From the NCBI RefSeq assembly GCF_051020955.1, contig NW_027476258.1, positions 62,001-126,000 on the forward strand: DNA of 64,000 nt, in the 5' to 3' direction. The stretch is from Megalopta genalis (lineage: Eukaryota; Arthropoda; Insecta; Hymenoptera; Halictidae). Below are positions 39,901 through 51,830 of the stretch, piece after piece; within the stretch, counting starts at the first letter, position 1; every line of letters starts with the position of its first letter. The position numbers and the translations under genes were made by a program. Below the pieces are notes generated by a model. The model was not told where the DNA came from, searched no databases, and was given only the letters and a program-made list of their open reading frames with translations.

Positions 39901-40489
39901 TATTGATTTGAAGCTAAACCATTTGTTTCGCATGGATTCGAAAATCAGCCTTCTACTGCGCATTTATTTGAAGCTGAATCATGTGTTTCGTATGAACTTC
40001 AAGCTAACTCGTTTGTTTCAAATGCAGTTGAAGCGAAATCATATATATCACAAGTATTTGATGCTGGACCATTTGTTTCGCATGAATATTAAGCTAAACC
40101 ATGTTTTTCAAATGAATTTGAAGCAAAATCATGAGTTTCGCATGGATTCGAAGCTAACTCGTTTGTTTGGCCTGCATTTGAAGCTACATCATGTATATCA
40201 GAATTATTTAAATCTAAACTATTTGTTTCGCATGGATTCGAAGATAACTCGTTTGTTTCGCATGTCGTTGAAGCTAAATCATGTATATCAGATGTATTTG
40301 AAGCTCAACCACTTGATTCGCATGGATTTGACGCTGAGCCATCTACTTCGCATTGATTTGCAGCTGAATCATGTGTTTCGCATAGACTTGAAGCTTATTC
40401 GATTGTTTCGCATGCAGCTGAAGCTGTGTCACCTATATCCCAAGTGTTTGAAGCTCAATCATTCGTTTCGCATGGTTTTGAAGCTAAGC
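30841..40489. repeat. Family III cassette of about 660 bp, six copies
   Basis: A cassette starts with AAACCATTTGTTTCGCATGG, continues with ATTCGAAAATCAGCC, and runs through GAATATTAAGCTAAACC to CAAGTGATTCACTTGG. It occurs at about 30,841-31,500, 33,121-33,780, 34,381-35,040, 36,661-37,320, 37,921-38,580 and, shortened, 39,901-40,489. Within one macro-repeat, two copies sit 1,260 bp apart. Each copy has the in-phase minus-strand stop created by GAATATTAAGC. A diverged relative begins at about 44,790 and leads into the long family III block, so the cassette probably originated from that family (inference). Confidence 0.88.
33443..38575 (+). other. Longest open frames in the window (530 codons each, 33,443-35,035 and 36,983-38,575); repeat artefact
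   Basis: These two plus-strand frames are copies of each other in the 3,540-bp macro-repeat. They encode decapeptides of the LKLNHLFRMD, LKLNLLHRID and LKLYHLYRKY type: basic and very rich in Leu, Lys, His and Arg. Met is present in almost every unit (from GCATGGAT), so an apparent start is available everywhere and means nothing. There is no domain, no signal peptide and no unique end. The frames end at TAG in CTCGTTAGTTTCG. Length reflects a phase in which the common unit types lack stops, in the one region of the array with no indels. Confidence 0.3.
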
Positions 40490-43400
40490 CTTCTACTTCG
40501 TATAGATTTGAAGTTAAATCATGTGTTTCGCTTGGATTTGAAGCTAAACCTTCTGCATCGCATTGATTTGACGCTAAATCATGTGTTTTGCATGGATTTG
40601 ATGCTAACTCGTTTGTTTCCCCTCCATTTAAAGCTATATCACTTATATCGCAAGTATCTGAATCTAAATCATTTGTTTCTCATGAATTTGAAGCTAAGCC
40701 TTCTACTTCGTATAGATTTGAAGTTAAATCATGTGTTTCGCTTGGATTTGAAGCTAAACCTTCTGCATCGCATTGATTTGAAGCTAAATCATGTGTTTTG
40801 CATGGATTTGATGCTTACTCGTTTGTTTCCCCTGCATTTGAAGCTATATCACTTATATCGCAAGTATCTGAATCTAAATCATTTGTTTCGCATGTATTTG
40901 AAGCTAAACCATCTACATCGCATTGATTTGCATCTAAATCATATGTCTCGCATGGATTTGAAGCTAACTCGTTTGATTCGTTTGCATTTAAAGCTATATC
41001 ACTTATAACCCAATTGTTCGAAGCTAAATCATTTGTTTCGCATGGATTTCTAGCTAAGCCTTCTACTTCGTATCGTTTTTTGCTAAATGAAATATATTGC
41101 ATGGATTTTGAAGCAAACTCGTTTGATACGCCTGCATTTAAAGCTATATCACTTATATCCCAAGTGTTTGAAGCTAAATCATTTGTTTCGCATGGATTTG
41201 AAGCTAAACATTCTACATCGCATTGATTTGAAGCTAAATCATGTGTTTCGGTTGGATTTGAAGCTAAACCTTCTGCATCGCATTGATTTGACGCTAAATC
41301 ATGTCTTTTGCATGGATTTGATGCTAACTCGTTTGTTTCCCCTGCATTTGAAGCTACATCAGTTATATCGCAAGTATCTGATGCTAAATCATTTATTTCG
41401 CACGGATTTGAATATAAATCATCTACATCGCATGGATTTGCAGCTAAATCATATGTTTCGCATGAATTTGCAGCTAACTCGTTAGTTTCGCCTGCATTTG
41501 ATGCTATATAACTTATATCTCAAGTATCTGAATCTAGATCATTTGTTTCGCATGGATTTGAAGCTAAGCCTTCTACTTCGTATCGATTTCAAGCTAAATC
41601 ATGTGTTTCGCACGGATTTGAAACTAAACCTCCTGCATCGCATTGATTTGAAGCTTAATCATGTGTCTTGCATGGATTTGATGCTAACTCGTTTGTTTCC
41701 CCTGCATTTGAAGCTATATCACTTATATTGCAAGTATCTGAATCGAAATCATTTGTTTCGCATGAATTTGAAGCTAAGCCTTCTACTTCGTATAGATTTG
41801 AAGTTAAATGACATGTATCACATGGATTTTGAAGCTAACTCGTTCGATTCGTCTGCATTTGAAGCTATATCAATTATATCCCAACTGTTTGAAGCTAAAT
41901 CATTTGTTACGCATTGATTTGAAACTAAATCATGTGATTTGCTTGGATTTGAAGCTAACTCGTTTGTTTCGTCTGCATTTGAAGAAATACCACTTATATC
42001 TCAAGTGTTTGAAGCTAAACCATTTGTTTCGCATGGATTTGAAGCTAAGCCTTCTACTTTGTATCGATTTGAAGCTAAATGAAATGTGTCGCATGGATTT
42101 GAACTATCTCGTATGATTCGTCTGCATTTAAAGCTATATCACTTATATCCCAAGTGTTTGAAACTAAATCACTTGTTTCGCATGGATTTGAAGCTAAATC
42201 TTCTACATCGCATTGATTTGAAGCTAAATCATGTGTTTCGCTTGGATTTGAAGCTAAACCTTCTGCATCGCATTGATTTGACGCTAAATCATGTGTTTTG
42301 CGTGGTTTTTATGCTAACTCGCCTGTTTCCTCTGCATTTGAAGCTATATCAGTTATATCGCAAGTATCTGATGCTAAATCATTTATTTCGCACGGATTTG
42401 AATATAAATCATCTACATCGCATGGATTTGCAGCTAACTCATGTGTTTCGCATGGATTTGAAGCTAACTCGTTAGTTTCGCCTGCATTTGAAGCTATATA
42501 AATTATATCTCAAGTATCTGAATCTAAATCATTTGTTTCGCATGGATTTGAAGCTAAGCCTTCTACTTCTTATCGATTTCAAGCTAAATCATGTGTTTCG
42601 CTTGGATTTGAAGCTAAACCTTCTGCATCGCATTGATTTGAAGCTAAATCATGTGTTTTGCATGGATTTGATGCTAACTCGTTTGTTTCCCCTGCATTTG
42701 AAGCTATATCACTTATATCGCAAGTATCTGAATCTAAATCATTTGTTTCGCATGAATTTGAAGCTAAGCCTTCTACTTCGTATAGATTTGAAGTTACATC
42801 ATGTGTTTCGCTTGGATTTGAAGCTAACTCGTTTGATTCGTCAGCATTTGAAGCTATATCACTTATATCGCAAGTATCTGAATCTAAATCATTTGTTTCG
42901 CATGAATTTGAAGCTAAGCCTTCTACTTCGTATAGATTTGAAGTTAAATCATGTGTTTCGCTTGGATTTGATGCTAACTCGTTTGATTCCCCTGCATTTG
43001 AAGCTATATCACTTATATCGCAAGTATCTGAATCTAAATCATTTGTTTCGCATGTATTTGAAGCTAAACCTTCTACAACGCATTGATTTCAAGCTAAATC
43101 ATGTGATTTGCTTGGACTTGAAGCTAACGCGTTTGTTTCGTCTGCATTTGGAGAAATATCACTTATATCTCAAGTGTTTGAAGCTAAATCATTTGTTTCG
43201 CATGGATTTGAAGCTAACTCGTTTGTTTCGTCTACATTTGAAGCTACGTCACTTATATCGCAAGTATTTGAAGCCAAATCAATTGTGTCGCATGGATTTG
43301 AATCAAAACATTCTGCATCTCATTCATTTGAAGCTAAATCACGTGTTCCGCTTGGATTTGAAGCTAAACCTTCTACATCGCATTGATTTGAAGCTAAATC

Positions 43401-44266
43401 ATGTGTGTCGCTTGTATTTGAAGCTAACTCGTTTGATTCGTCTGCATTTGAAGCTATATCACTTATAACCCAAGTATCTGAAGCTATATCTTTGTGTCGC
43501 ATGGATTTGAAGCTAAATCTTCTACTTCGCATTGATTTAAAGCTAAGTCGTGTGTATCGCTTGGATTTTGATTCTAACTCGTTTGATTCGTCTGCATTTG
43601 AAGCTATGTCATTTATATCGCAACTATCTGATGCTGAATCATTTGTTTCGCATGGATGTGAAGCTACACCATCTACATCGCATTGATAGTCAGCTAAATC
43701 AAGCGTTTCGCATGTATTTGGAGCTAACTGATTTGTTTCTCCAGCATTTGAAGCTATATCACTTATACAGGCAAGTGCTTGTAGCTAAATCATTTGTTTC
43801 CCATGGACTTGAAGCTAAACCTTCTACATCGCATTGATTTGCTGCTAAATCATGTGTTTCGCATGGACTTGAAGCTAACTCGTTTGTTTCTCCTGCATTT
43901 GAAGCTATATAGCTTATATTGCATGTATCTGATACTAAATCATTTGTGTCGCATGGATTGGAAGCTAACCCTTCTACATCACATTGATTTGAAGCTACAT
44001 CATGTGTTTCGCATGGAGTTGAAGCTAACTCGTTTGTTTCGTCCGCATTTGAAGCTATATCACTTATATCGCATGTATCTGTACCTAAATCATTTGTTTC
44101 GCTTGGATTTGTAGCTAAGCCTTCTACTTCCAATTGATTTGAAGCTAAATCATTTGCGTCGCATGGATTTGAAACTAAACCTTCTACATCGCATTGATTT
44201 GATGCTAAATCATGTGTTAGGCTTGGATATGAAGCTAAGTCGTTTGTTTCGTCTGCATTTGAATCT

Positions 44267-44394
44267 ATATCACTTATATGGCTGAAGCTAAATCATTTGT
44301 TTCGCATGCATTTGAAGTTAAACCTTCTACATCGCATTGATTTGCTGCTAAATCATGTGTTTCGCATGGATTTGAAGCGTCTGCATTTGAAGCT
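44267..44394. repeat. Cluster of truncated units (23 bp and 15 bp)
   Basis: The unit at 44,267-44,289 has lost seven bases in the GCAAGTATCTG part. The unit at 44,380-44,394 is only the last 15 bases (TCTGCATTTGAAGCT) of a slot a unit. Together they move the register by 22 bases. They sit close to the transition between the family I and family III blocks. Confidence 0.8.
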
Positions 44395-46702
44395 GTATCA
44401 CATATATCCCAAGTGTTTGAAGCTAAATCATTTGTTTCGCATGGATTTGAAACTAAACCTTCTAAATCGCATTGATTTGAAGCTACATCATGTGATTCGC
44501 TTGGATTTAAAGCTAACTCGTTTGTTTCGTCTGCATTAGAAGCTATGTCACTTATATCGCAAGTATCTGAAGCTAAATCAATGGTTTCGCATGGATTTGA
44601 AGCTAAACCTTCTATGTCGCATTGATTTGCTGCTAAATCATGTGTTTCGCATGGATTTGAAGCTAATTCGTTCGTTGCGCATGCAGTTTAATCTAAATAA
44701 CGTATATCACAAGTATTTGTAGCTAAACCATTTGTTTCGCATGGATTTAATGTTAATCCTTCTACTTCGTATTGATTTGAAGCTAAACCATTTGTTTCGC
44801 ATGGATTCGAAAATCAGCCTTCTACTTCGCATTTATTTGAAGCTGAATCATGTGTTTCGAATGAACTTGAAGCTAACTCGTTTGTTTCAAATGCAGTTGA
44901 AGCGATATCATGTATATCACAAGTATTTGCTGGAACATTTGTTCCGCATGAATATTAAGCTAAACCATGTTTTTCAAATTAATTTGAAGCTAAATAATGT
45001 GTTTCGCATGGATTTGAAGCTAACTCGTTTGTTTCGCATGCAGTTGAAGCTACATCATGTATATCACAGGTATTTGAAGCTAAACCACTTGTTTCGCATG
45101 GATTCGAAGACATGCCTTCTACTTCGCATTGATATGAAGCTACATCATGTTTCGCATGGATTTGAAGCTAATTCGTTTGTTTCGCATGCAGTTGAAGCTA
45201 AATCATGTATATCACAAGTATTTGAAGCTGAACCATTTGCTTCGCATGAATATTATGCTAAACCATGTGTTTCGAATGAATTTGAAGCTAAATCATGTGT
45301 TTCGGATGGATTTGATGATAAAACTCGTTTGTGTCGCCAGCATTTGAAGCTAAATCATGTATATCACAAGTATTTGAAGCGAAACCATTTGTTTCGCCTG
45401 GATTCGAAGATCAGCCTTCTACTTCGCATTGATTTGAAGCTAAATCATATGTTTCGCATGGATTTGAAGCCAATTCGTTTGTATCGCCTGCATTTGAAGC
45501 TAAATCATGTATATCACAAGTATTTGAAGCTAAGCCATTTGTTTCGCATGGATTCGAAAATAAGCCTTCTACTTTGCATTGATTTGATTCTAAATCATGT
45601 TTTTCGCTTGGATTTAAAGCTAACTCGTTTGTTTCGCCTGGATTTGAAGCTAAATCGTGTATATCGCAAGTATTTGAAGCTAAGCCATTTGATTCGCATG
45701 GATTTGAAGCTAAGCCTTCTACTTCGCAATGATTTGAAGCTAAATCATGTGTTCCGCATGGATTTGAAGCTAACTCGTTTGTTTGGCATGCAGTTGAAGC
45801 TAAATCATGTTTAAAACAAGTATTTGAAGCTAAGCTATTCGTTTCGCATGGATTTGAAACTAAGCCTTCTACTTCGCATTGATTTGAAGCTAAATCTTTT
45901 CTTTCGCTTGGATTTGAAGCTGAATCATGTGTTTCGCTTGAATTTGAAGATAGGACGTTTGTTACGCATGCAGTTGAAGCTAAATCATGTATATCACAAT
46001 TATTTGAAGCTAAACCATTTGTTTCGTATGGATTTGAAGGTACTCCTTCTACCTTGAATTGATTTGAAGCTAAATCACGTGTTCCGCTTGGATTTGAAGC
46101 TAAACCTTCTACATCGCATTGATTTGAACCTAAATCATTTCATTCACTTGGATTTGTGGCTAACTCATTTGTTTCGCAAGCATTTGCCAAATCATGTATA
46201 TCACAAATATTTGAAGCTAAATCATGTGTTTCGGATGGATTTGATGATAAAACTCGTTTGTGTCGCCTGCATTTGAAGCTAAATCATGTATATCACAAGT
46301 ATTTGAAGCGAACTCATTTGTTTCGCTTGGATTAGAAGATCAGCCTTCTCCTTCGCATTGATTTGAAGCTAAATCATGTGTTTCGAATGAATTTGAAGCT
46401 AAATCATGTGTTTCGGATGGATTTGATTATAAAACTCGTTTGTGTCGCCTGCATTTGAAGCTAAATCATGTATATCACAAGTATTTGAAGCGAACCCATT
46501 TGTTTCGCGTGGATTCGAAGATAAGCGTTCTACTTCGCATTGATGTGAAGCTATATCATATGTTTCGTCTGGATTTGAAGCTAAGCCTTCTACTTCGCTT
46601 TGATTTGAAGCTAAATCATATGTTTCGTATGGATTTAGAGCTAACACTTTTGTTTCGCAAGCAGTTGAAGCCAAATCATGTATGACACAAATATTTGAAG
46701 TT

Positions 46703-46721
46703 ATTATTACTATTTTAAGTT
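46703..46721. other. 19-bp non-repeat insertion with short AAGTT duplication
   Basis: The sequence ATTATTACTATTTTAAGTT interrupts a unit that is continuous in the related copy at about 48,840-48,880. The bases before and at the end of the insert both read AAGTT, which resembles a short duplicated junction. It is the only stretch in 64 kb that I cannot derive from a repeat unit. It is too short to be a mobile element; a templated repair patch or excision footprint are possible explanations (inference). Confidence 0.6.
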
Positions 46722-48161
46722 ATACCATTTGATTCGCACGGATTAGAAGCTAACCCTTCTACTTCGCATTGATTTGGAGCTAAATCATGTGTTTCGCATG
46801 GATTTGAAGCTAACTCGTTTGTCTCGCAAGCTGTTGAGTCTAAATCATGTATATCACAAGTATTTGATGCTCACCAATTTGTTTCGCATGGTTTCGAAGA
46901 TAAGCGTTCTACTTCGCATTGATTTGAAGCTAAATCATTTGATTCACTTGGATTTGTGGCTAACTCATTTGTTTCGCAAGCATTTGCCAAATCATGTATA
47001 TCACAAATATTTGAAGCTAAACCATTTGATTCGCATGGATTTGAAACTAAGCCTTCTACTTCGCATTGATATGAACCTAAATCACGTTTTTCTCTTGGAT
47101 TTGAAGCTAACTCGTTTGTTTCGCATGCAGTTGAAGCTAAATCATGTATGTCACAAGTATTTGAAGCTAAACCATTTGTTTCGCATGGATTCGAAGACAT
47201 GCCTTCTACTTCGCATTGATTTGAAGCTAAATCATGTGATTTGCTTGGATTTGAAGCTAACTCGTTTGATTCGTCTGCATTTGAAGCTATATCACTTATA
47301 TCCCAAGTAATTGAAGCTAAATCATTTGTTTCGCATGGAGTTGAAGATAAACCTTCTACTTCGAATTGATTTGCAGCTAAATCATGTGCTTCGCTTGTAT
47401 TTGAAGCCAGCTCGTTTGTTTCGCCTGCATTGGTTGCTATATCACTTATATCCCAAGTGTTTGAAGGTAAATCATTTGTTTCGCATGGATTTGAAGCTAA
47501 ACCTTCTACATCGCATTGATTTGCAGCTAAATCATGTGTTTCGCATGGATTTGAAGCTAACTCGTTTCTTTCCCCTACATTGGAAGCTATATCACTTATA
47601 TCGTAAGTATCTGAAGCTAAATCATTTGTTTCTCATGGATTTCAAGATAAGCCTTCTACATCGCATTGATTTGAAGCTAAATCATGTGTTTCGCTTGTAT
47701 TTGAAGCCAGCTCGTTTGATTCGTCTGCATTGGAAGCTATATCACTTATATCCCAACTGTTTGAAGTTAAATCATTTGTTTCGCATGGATTTGAAGCTAA
47801 ACCTTCTACATCGCATTGATTTGCAGCTAAATCATGTGTTTCGCATGGATTTGAAGCTAACTCGTTTGTTTCCCCTGCATTGGAAGCTATATCACTTATA
47901 TCGCAAGTATCTGAAGCTAAATCATTTGTGTCGCATGGATTTGAAGCTAAACCTTCTACATCGCATTAATTTGCAGCTTAATCATGTGTTACGCATGGAA
48001 TTGAAGGTAACTCGTTTGTTTCGCATGCAGTTAATGCTAAATCCTGTAGGTCACAAGTATCAGAAGCTAAACCACTTGTTTCGCAGGATATTCAATCTAA
48101 AGCATGGGTTTCGCATGAATTTGAACCTATATCCTGTCTTTCGCATTTGTTTGAAGCTTAA

Positions 48162-48821
48162 TCATGAGTTTCGCTTGAACATGAATCTTAACTCGTTTGT
48201 TTCGTCTGCATTTGAAGCTATATCACTTATATCGCAAGTATCTGAAGCTAAATCACTTGTGTCGCATGGATTTGTAGCTAAACCTTCTACATCGCATTGA
48301 TATGCAGCTAAATCATGTGTTCCGCATGGATTTGAAGCTAACTCGTTTGTTTGGCATGCAGTTGAAGCTAAATCATGTTTAAAACAAGTATTTGAAGCTA
48401 AGCTATTCGTTTCGCATGGATTTGAAACTAAGCCTTCTACTTCGCATTGATTTGAAGCTAAATCTTTTCTTTCGCTTGGATTTGAAGCTGAATCATGTGT
48501 TTCGCTTGAATTTGAAGATAGGACGTTTGTTACGCATGCAGTTGAAGCTAAATCATGTATATCACAATTATTTGAAGCTAAACGATTTGTTTCGTATGGA
48601 TTTGAAGGTACTCCTTCTACTTTGAATTGATTTGAAGCTAAATCACGTGTTCCGCTTGGATTTGAAGCTAAACCTTCTACATCGCATTGATTTGAAGCTA
48701 AATCAAGTGTTTCGTCTGGATTTGAAGCTAAGCCTTCTACTTCGCTTTGATTTGAAGCTAAATCATGTGTTTCGTATGGATTTAGAGCTAACACATTTGT
48801 TTCGCACGCAGTTGAAGCCAA
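48162..48821 (-). pseudogene. Minus-strand decapeptide frame, 219 codons, family III type
   Basis: This frame runs through the family III slots (ASTACETNVL, ALNPYETHDL, ASNQSEVEGL, ASNTCFKHDL). In some units the Cys is replaced by Tyr or Ser. The first Met is a substitution inside a unit, not a start in a unique N-terminal context. No domain is recognised, and no other gene lies next to it. Confidence 0.2.
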
Positions 48822-49379
48822 ATCATGTATAACACAAATATTTGAAGTTAAACCATTTGATTCGCATGGATTTGAAGCTAACCCTTCTACTTCGCATTGA
48901 TTTGGAGCTAAATCATGTGTTCCGCATGGATTTGAAGCTAACTCGTTTGTCTCGCATGCTGTTGAAGCTAAATCATGTATATCACAAGTATTTGATTCTG
49001 ACCAATTTGTTTCGCATGGTTTCGAAGATCAGCCTTCTACTTCGCAATTGATTTGAAGCTAAATCATGTGTTTCGCATGGATTTGAAGCTAACTCGTTTG
49101 TATCGCCTGCTTTTCAAGCAAAATCATGTATATCACAAGTATTTGAAGCTAAGCCATTTGTTTCGCATGGATTCGAAGATAAGCGTTCTACTTCGCATTG
49201 ATTTGAAGCTAAATCATTTGATTCACTTGGATTTGTGGCTAACTCATTTGTTTCGCATGCATTTGCCAAATCATGTATGTCACAAATATTTGAAGCTAAA
49301 CCATTTGATTCGCATGGATTTGAATCTAAGCCTTCTACTTCGCATTGATATGAATCTAAATCACGTTTATCTCTTGGAT

Positions 49380-51830
49380 TTGAAGCTAACTCGTTTGATT
49401 CGTCTGCATTTGAAGCTGTATCACTTATATCCCAAGTGATTGAAGCTAAATCTTTTGTTTCGCATGGATTTGCAGCTAAACCATCTACATCGCATTGATT
49501 TGCAGCTAAATCATGTGACTTGCTTGGATTTGAACTATCTCGTTTGATTCGTCTGCATTTGAAGCTATATCACTTATATCCCAAGTAATTGAAGCTAAAT
49601 CATTTGTTTCGCATGGATTTGAAGCTAAACCATCTACATCGCTTTGATTTGCAGCTAAATCATGTGTCTCGCATGGATTTGAAACTAACTCGTTTGATGG
49701 GTCTGCGTTTAAAGCTATATCACTTATATCCCAATTGTATGAAGCTAAATCATTTGTTTCGCATGGATTTGTAGCTAAGCCTTCTACTTCGTATCGATTT
49801 GATGCTAAATGAAATGTATCGCATGGATTTTGAAGTTAACTCGTTTGATTCGACTGCATTTAAAGCTATATCACTAATATCGCAAGTATCTGAATCTAAA
49901 TCATTTGTTTCGCATGAATTTGAAGCTAAGCCTTCTACTTCGTATAGATTAGAAGTTAGATCATGTGTTTCGCTTGGATTTGAAGCTAAACCTTCTGCAT
50001 CGCATTGATTTGGAGCTAAATCATGTGATTTGCTTGGATTTGAAGCTAACTCGTTTGATTCGTCTGCATTTGAAGAAATATCACTTATATCTCAAGTGTT
50101 TGAAGCTGAATCATTTGTTTCGCATGGATTTGAAGCTAAGCCTTATACTTCGTATCGATTTGAAGCTAAATGAAATGTATCGCATGGATTTGAAGCTAAC
50201 TCGTTTGATTCGTCTGCATTTGAAGCTGTATCACTTATATCCCAAGTGATTGAAGCTAAATCATTTGTTTCGCATGGATTTGAAGCTAACTCGTTAGTTT
50301 TGCCTGCATTTGAAGCTATATCACTTATATCGCAAGTATCTGAATCTAAATCACTTGTTTCGCATGTATTTGAAGCTGAGCCTTCTACTTCGTATAGATT
50401 AGAAGTTAGATCATGTTTTTCGCTTGGATTTGAAGCTAAACCTTCTGCATCGCATTGATTTGAAGCTAAATCATGTGATTTGCTTGGATTTGAAGCTAAC
50501 TCGTTTGATTCGTCTGCATTTGAAGCTATATCACTTATATCCCAAGTAATTGAAGCTAAATCATTTGTTTCGCATGGATTTGAAGCTAAACCATCTACAT
50601 CGCTTTGATTTGCAGCTAAATCATGTGTCTCGCATGGATTTGAAACTAACTCGTTTGATGGGTCTGCATTTAAAGCTATATCACTTATATCCCAATTGCA
50701 TATAGCTAAATCATTTGTTTCGCATGGATTTGTAGCTAAGCCTTCTACTTCTTATCGATTTGAAGCTAAATGAAATGTATCGCATGGATTTTGAAGCTAA
50801 CTCGTTTGATTCGTCTGCATTTGAAGCTATATCACTTATAACCCAAGTAATTGAAGCTAAATCATTTGTTTCGCATGGATTTGAAGCTAAACCATCTACA
50901 TCGCTTTCATTTGCAGCTAAATCATGCGTCTCGCATGGATTTGAAGCTAACTCGTTTGATTCGACTGCATTTAAAGCTATATCACTTATATCCCAAGGGT
51001 TTGAAGCTAAATCATTTGTTTCGCATGGATTTGAAGCTAAACATTCTACATGGCATTGATTTGAATCTAAATCATGTGTTTCGCTTGGAATTGAAGCTAA
51101 ACCTTCTGCATCGCATTGATTTGACGCTAAATCATGTGTTTTGCATGGATTTGATGCTTACTCGCCTGTTTCCCCTGCATTTGAAGCTATATCAGTTATA
51201 TCGCAAGTTTCTGTTGATAAATCATTTATTTCGCACGGATTTGAATCTAAATCATCTACATAGCATGGATTTGCAGCTAAATCATGTGTTTCGCATGGAG
51301 TTGAAGCTAACCCGTTAGTTTCGCCTACATTTGAAGCTATATAACTTATATCTCTAGTATCTGAATCTAAATCACTTGTTTCCAATGGATTTGAAGCTAA
51401 GCCTTCTACATCGCATTTATTTCAAGCTAAATCATGTGTTTCACTTGGATTTGAAGCTAAACCTTCTGCATCGCATTGATTTGAATCTAAATCATGTGTT
51501 TTGCATGGATTTGATGCTAACTCATTTGTTTCCCCTGCATTTGAAGCTATATCACTTATATCGCAAGTATCTGAATCTAAATCACTTGTTTCGCATGAAT
51601 TTGAAGCTAAGCCTTCTACTTCGTATAGATTAGAAGTTAGATCATGTGTTTCGCTTGGATTTGAAGCTAAACCTTCTGCATCGCATTGATTTGAAGCTAA
51701 ATCATGTGATTTGCTTGGATTTGAAGCTAACTCGTTTGATTCGTCTGCATTTGAAGAAATATCACTTATATCGCAAGTATCTGAATCTAAATCATTTGTT
51801 TCGCATGAATTTGAAGCTCAGCCTTCTACT
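49380..51830. repeat. Family I repeat block (third)
   Basis: Family I slots return after the family III block. Local self-copies are present: about 49,580-49,740 resembles 50,540-50,700 (TTGATGGGTCTGC variant at both), and a TAGATTAGAAGTTAGATC variant recurs at 49,946, 50,394 and 51,625. Bases 51,000-51,340 resemble 13,230-13,560. At about 51,830 the pattern changes to family II. No gene is visible. Confidence 0.78.

Larger units (their letters stand above)
28461..42980. repeat. Dispersed family I cassette of about 500 bp, five copies
   Basis: A segment beginning AACTCGTTAGTTTCGCCTGC, then GCTATATAACTTATATCTC, followed by about 15 further units, starts at 28,461, 31,491, 35,031, 38,571 and 42,471. 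Spacings are 3,030, 3,540, 3,540 and 3,900 bp, all multiples of 30. The three middle copies belong to the 3,540-bp macro-repeat; the outer two show that the cassette existed before that amplification or was copied out of it. A related start also occurs at 41,471 and at 16.7-19.4 kb. Confidence 0.82.
26590..44640. repeat. Family I repeat block (second), with family III islands
   Basis: The five-slot family I pattern dominates. Family III islands (CATGCAGTTGAAGC, ATGTATATCACAAG) occur near 29,470-29,930 and inside the 660-bp cassette described separately. From about 30,105 to 41,068 the unit register does not change at all (unit ends at position 15 modulo 30), the longest constant-phase stretch in the window. 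Near 44,267-44,394 two truncated units (23 and 15 bp) break the regular structure. No gene is visible. Confidence 0.82.
46162..49267. repeat. Three identical 27-bp units (46,162; 46,962; 49,241)
   Basis: Each of these units begins AACTCATTTGTTTCGCA and ends CATTTGCC instead of CATTTGAAGCT, losing three bases. They lie at 46,162-46,188, 46,962-46,988 and 49,241-49,267, each preceded by GATTCACTTGG (ATTCACTTGG at the first) and GATTTGTGGCT. The shared breakpoint shows a single deletion that was then copied twice along with its flanks. Confidence 0.8.
44640..49380. repeat. Family III repeat block
   Basis: Characteristic units are GCATGCAGTTGAAGCT in slot a, AAATCATGTATATCACAAG in slot b and AAACCATTTG or AAGCCATTTG in slot c. 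Minus-strand consensus decapeptides are ASNPCETNGL, ASNTCDIHDL, ASTACETNEL, ASNPCETHDL and ASNQCEVEGL, which is the same five-slot order as family I with altered residues. The block has the most irregular units: GATGATAAAACTCG +2 variants near 45,310, 46,235 and 46,430, 27-bp units, and a 19-bp insertion. Bases 45,751-46,127 match 48,319-48,695 (offset 2,568). Family I-like pieces occur at 47.3-48.3 kb. Confidence 0.8.

Noticed and set aside
46703..46721. Insertion sequence or transposon remnant
   Set aside because: There are no terminal inverted repeats and no coding capacity. At 19 bp it is too short to assign; it is recorded only as an insertion.
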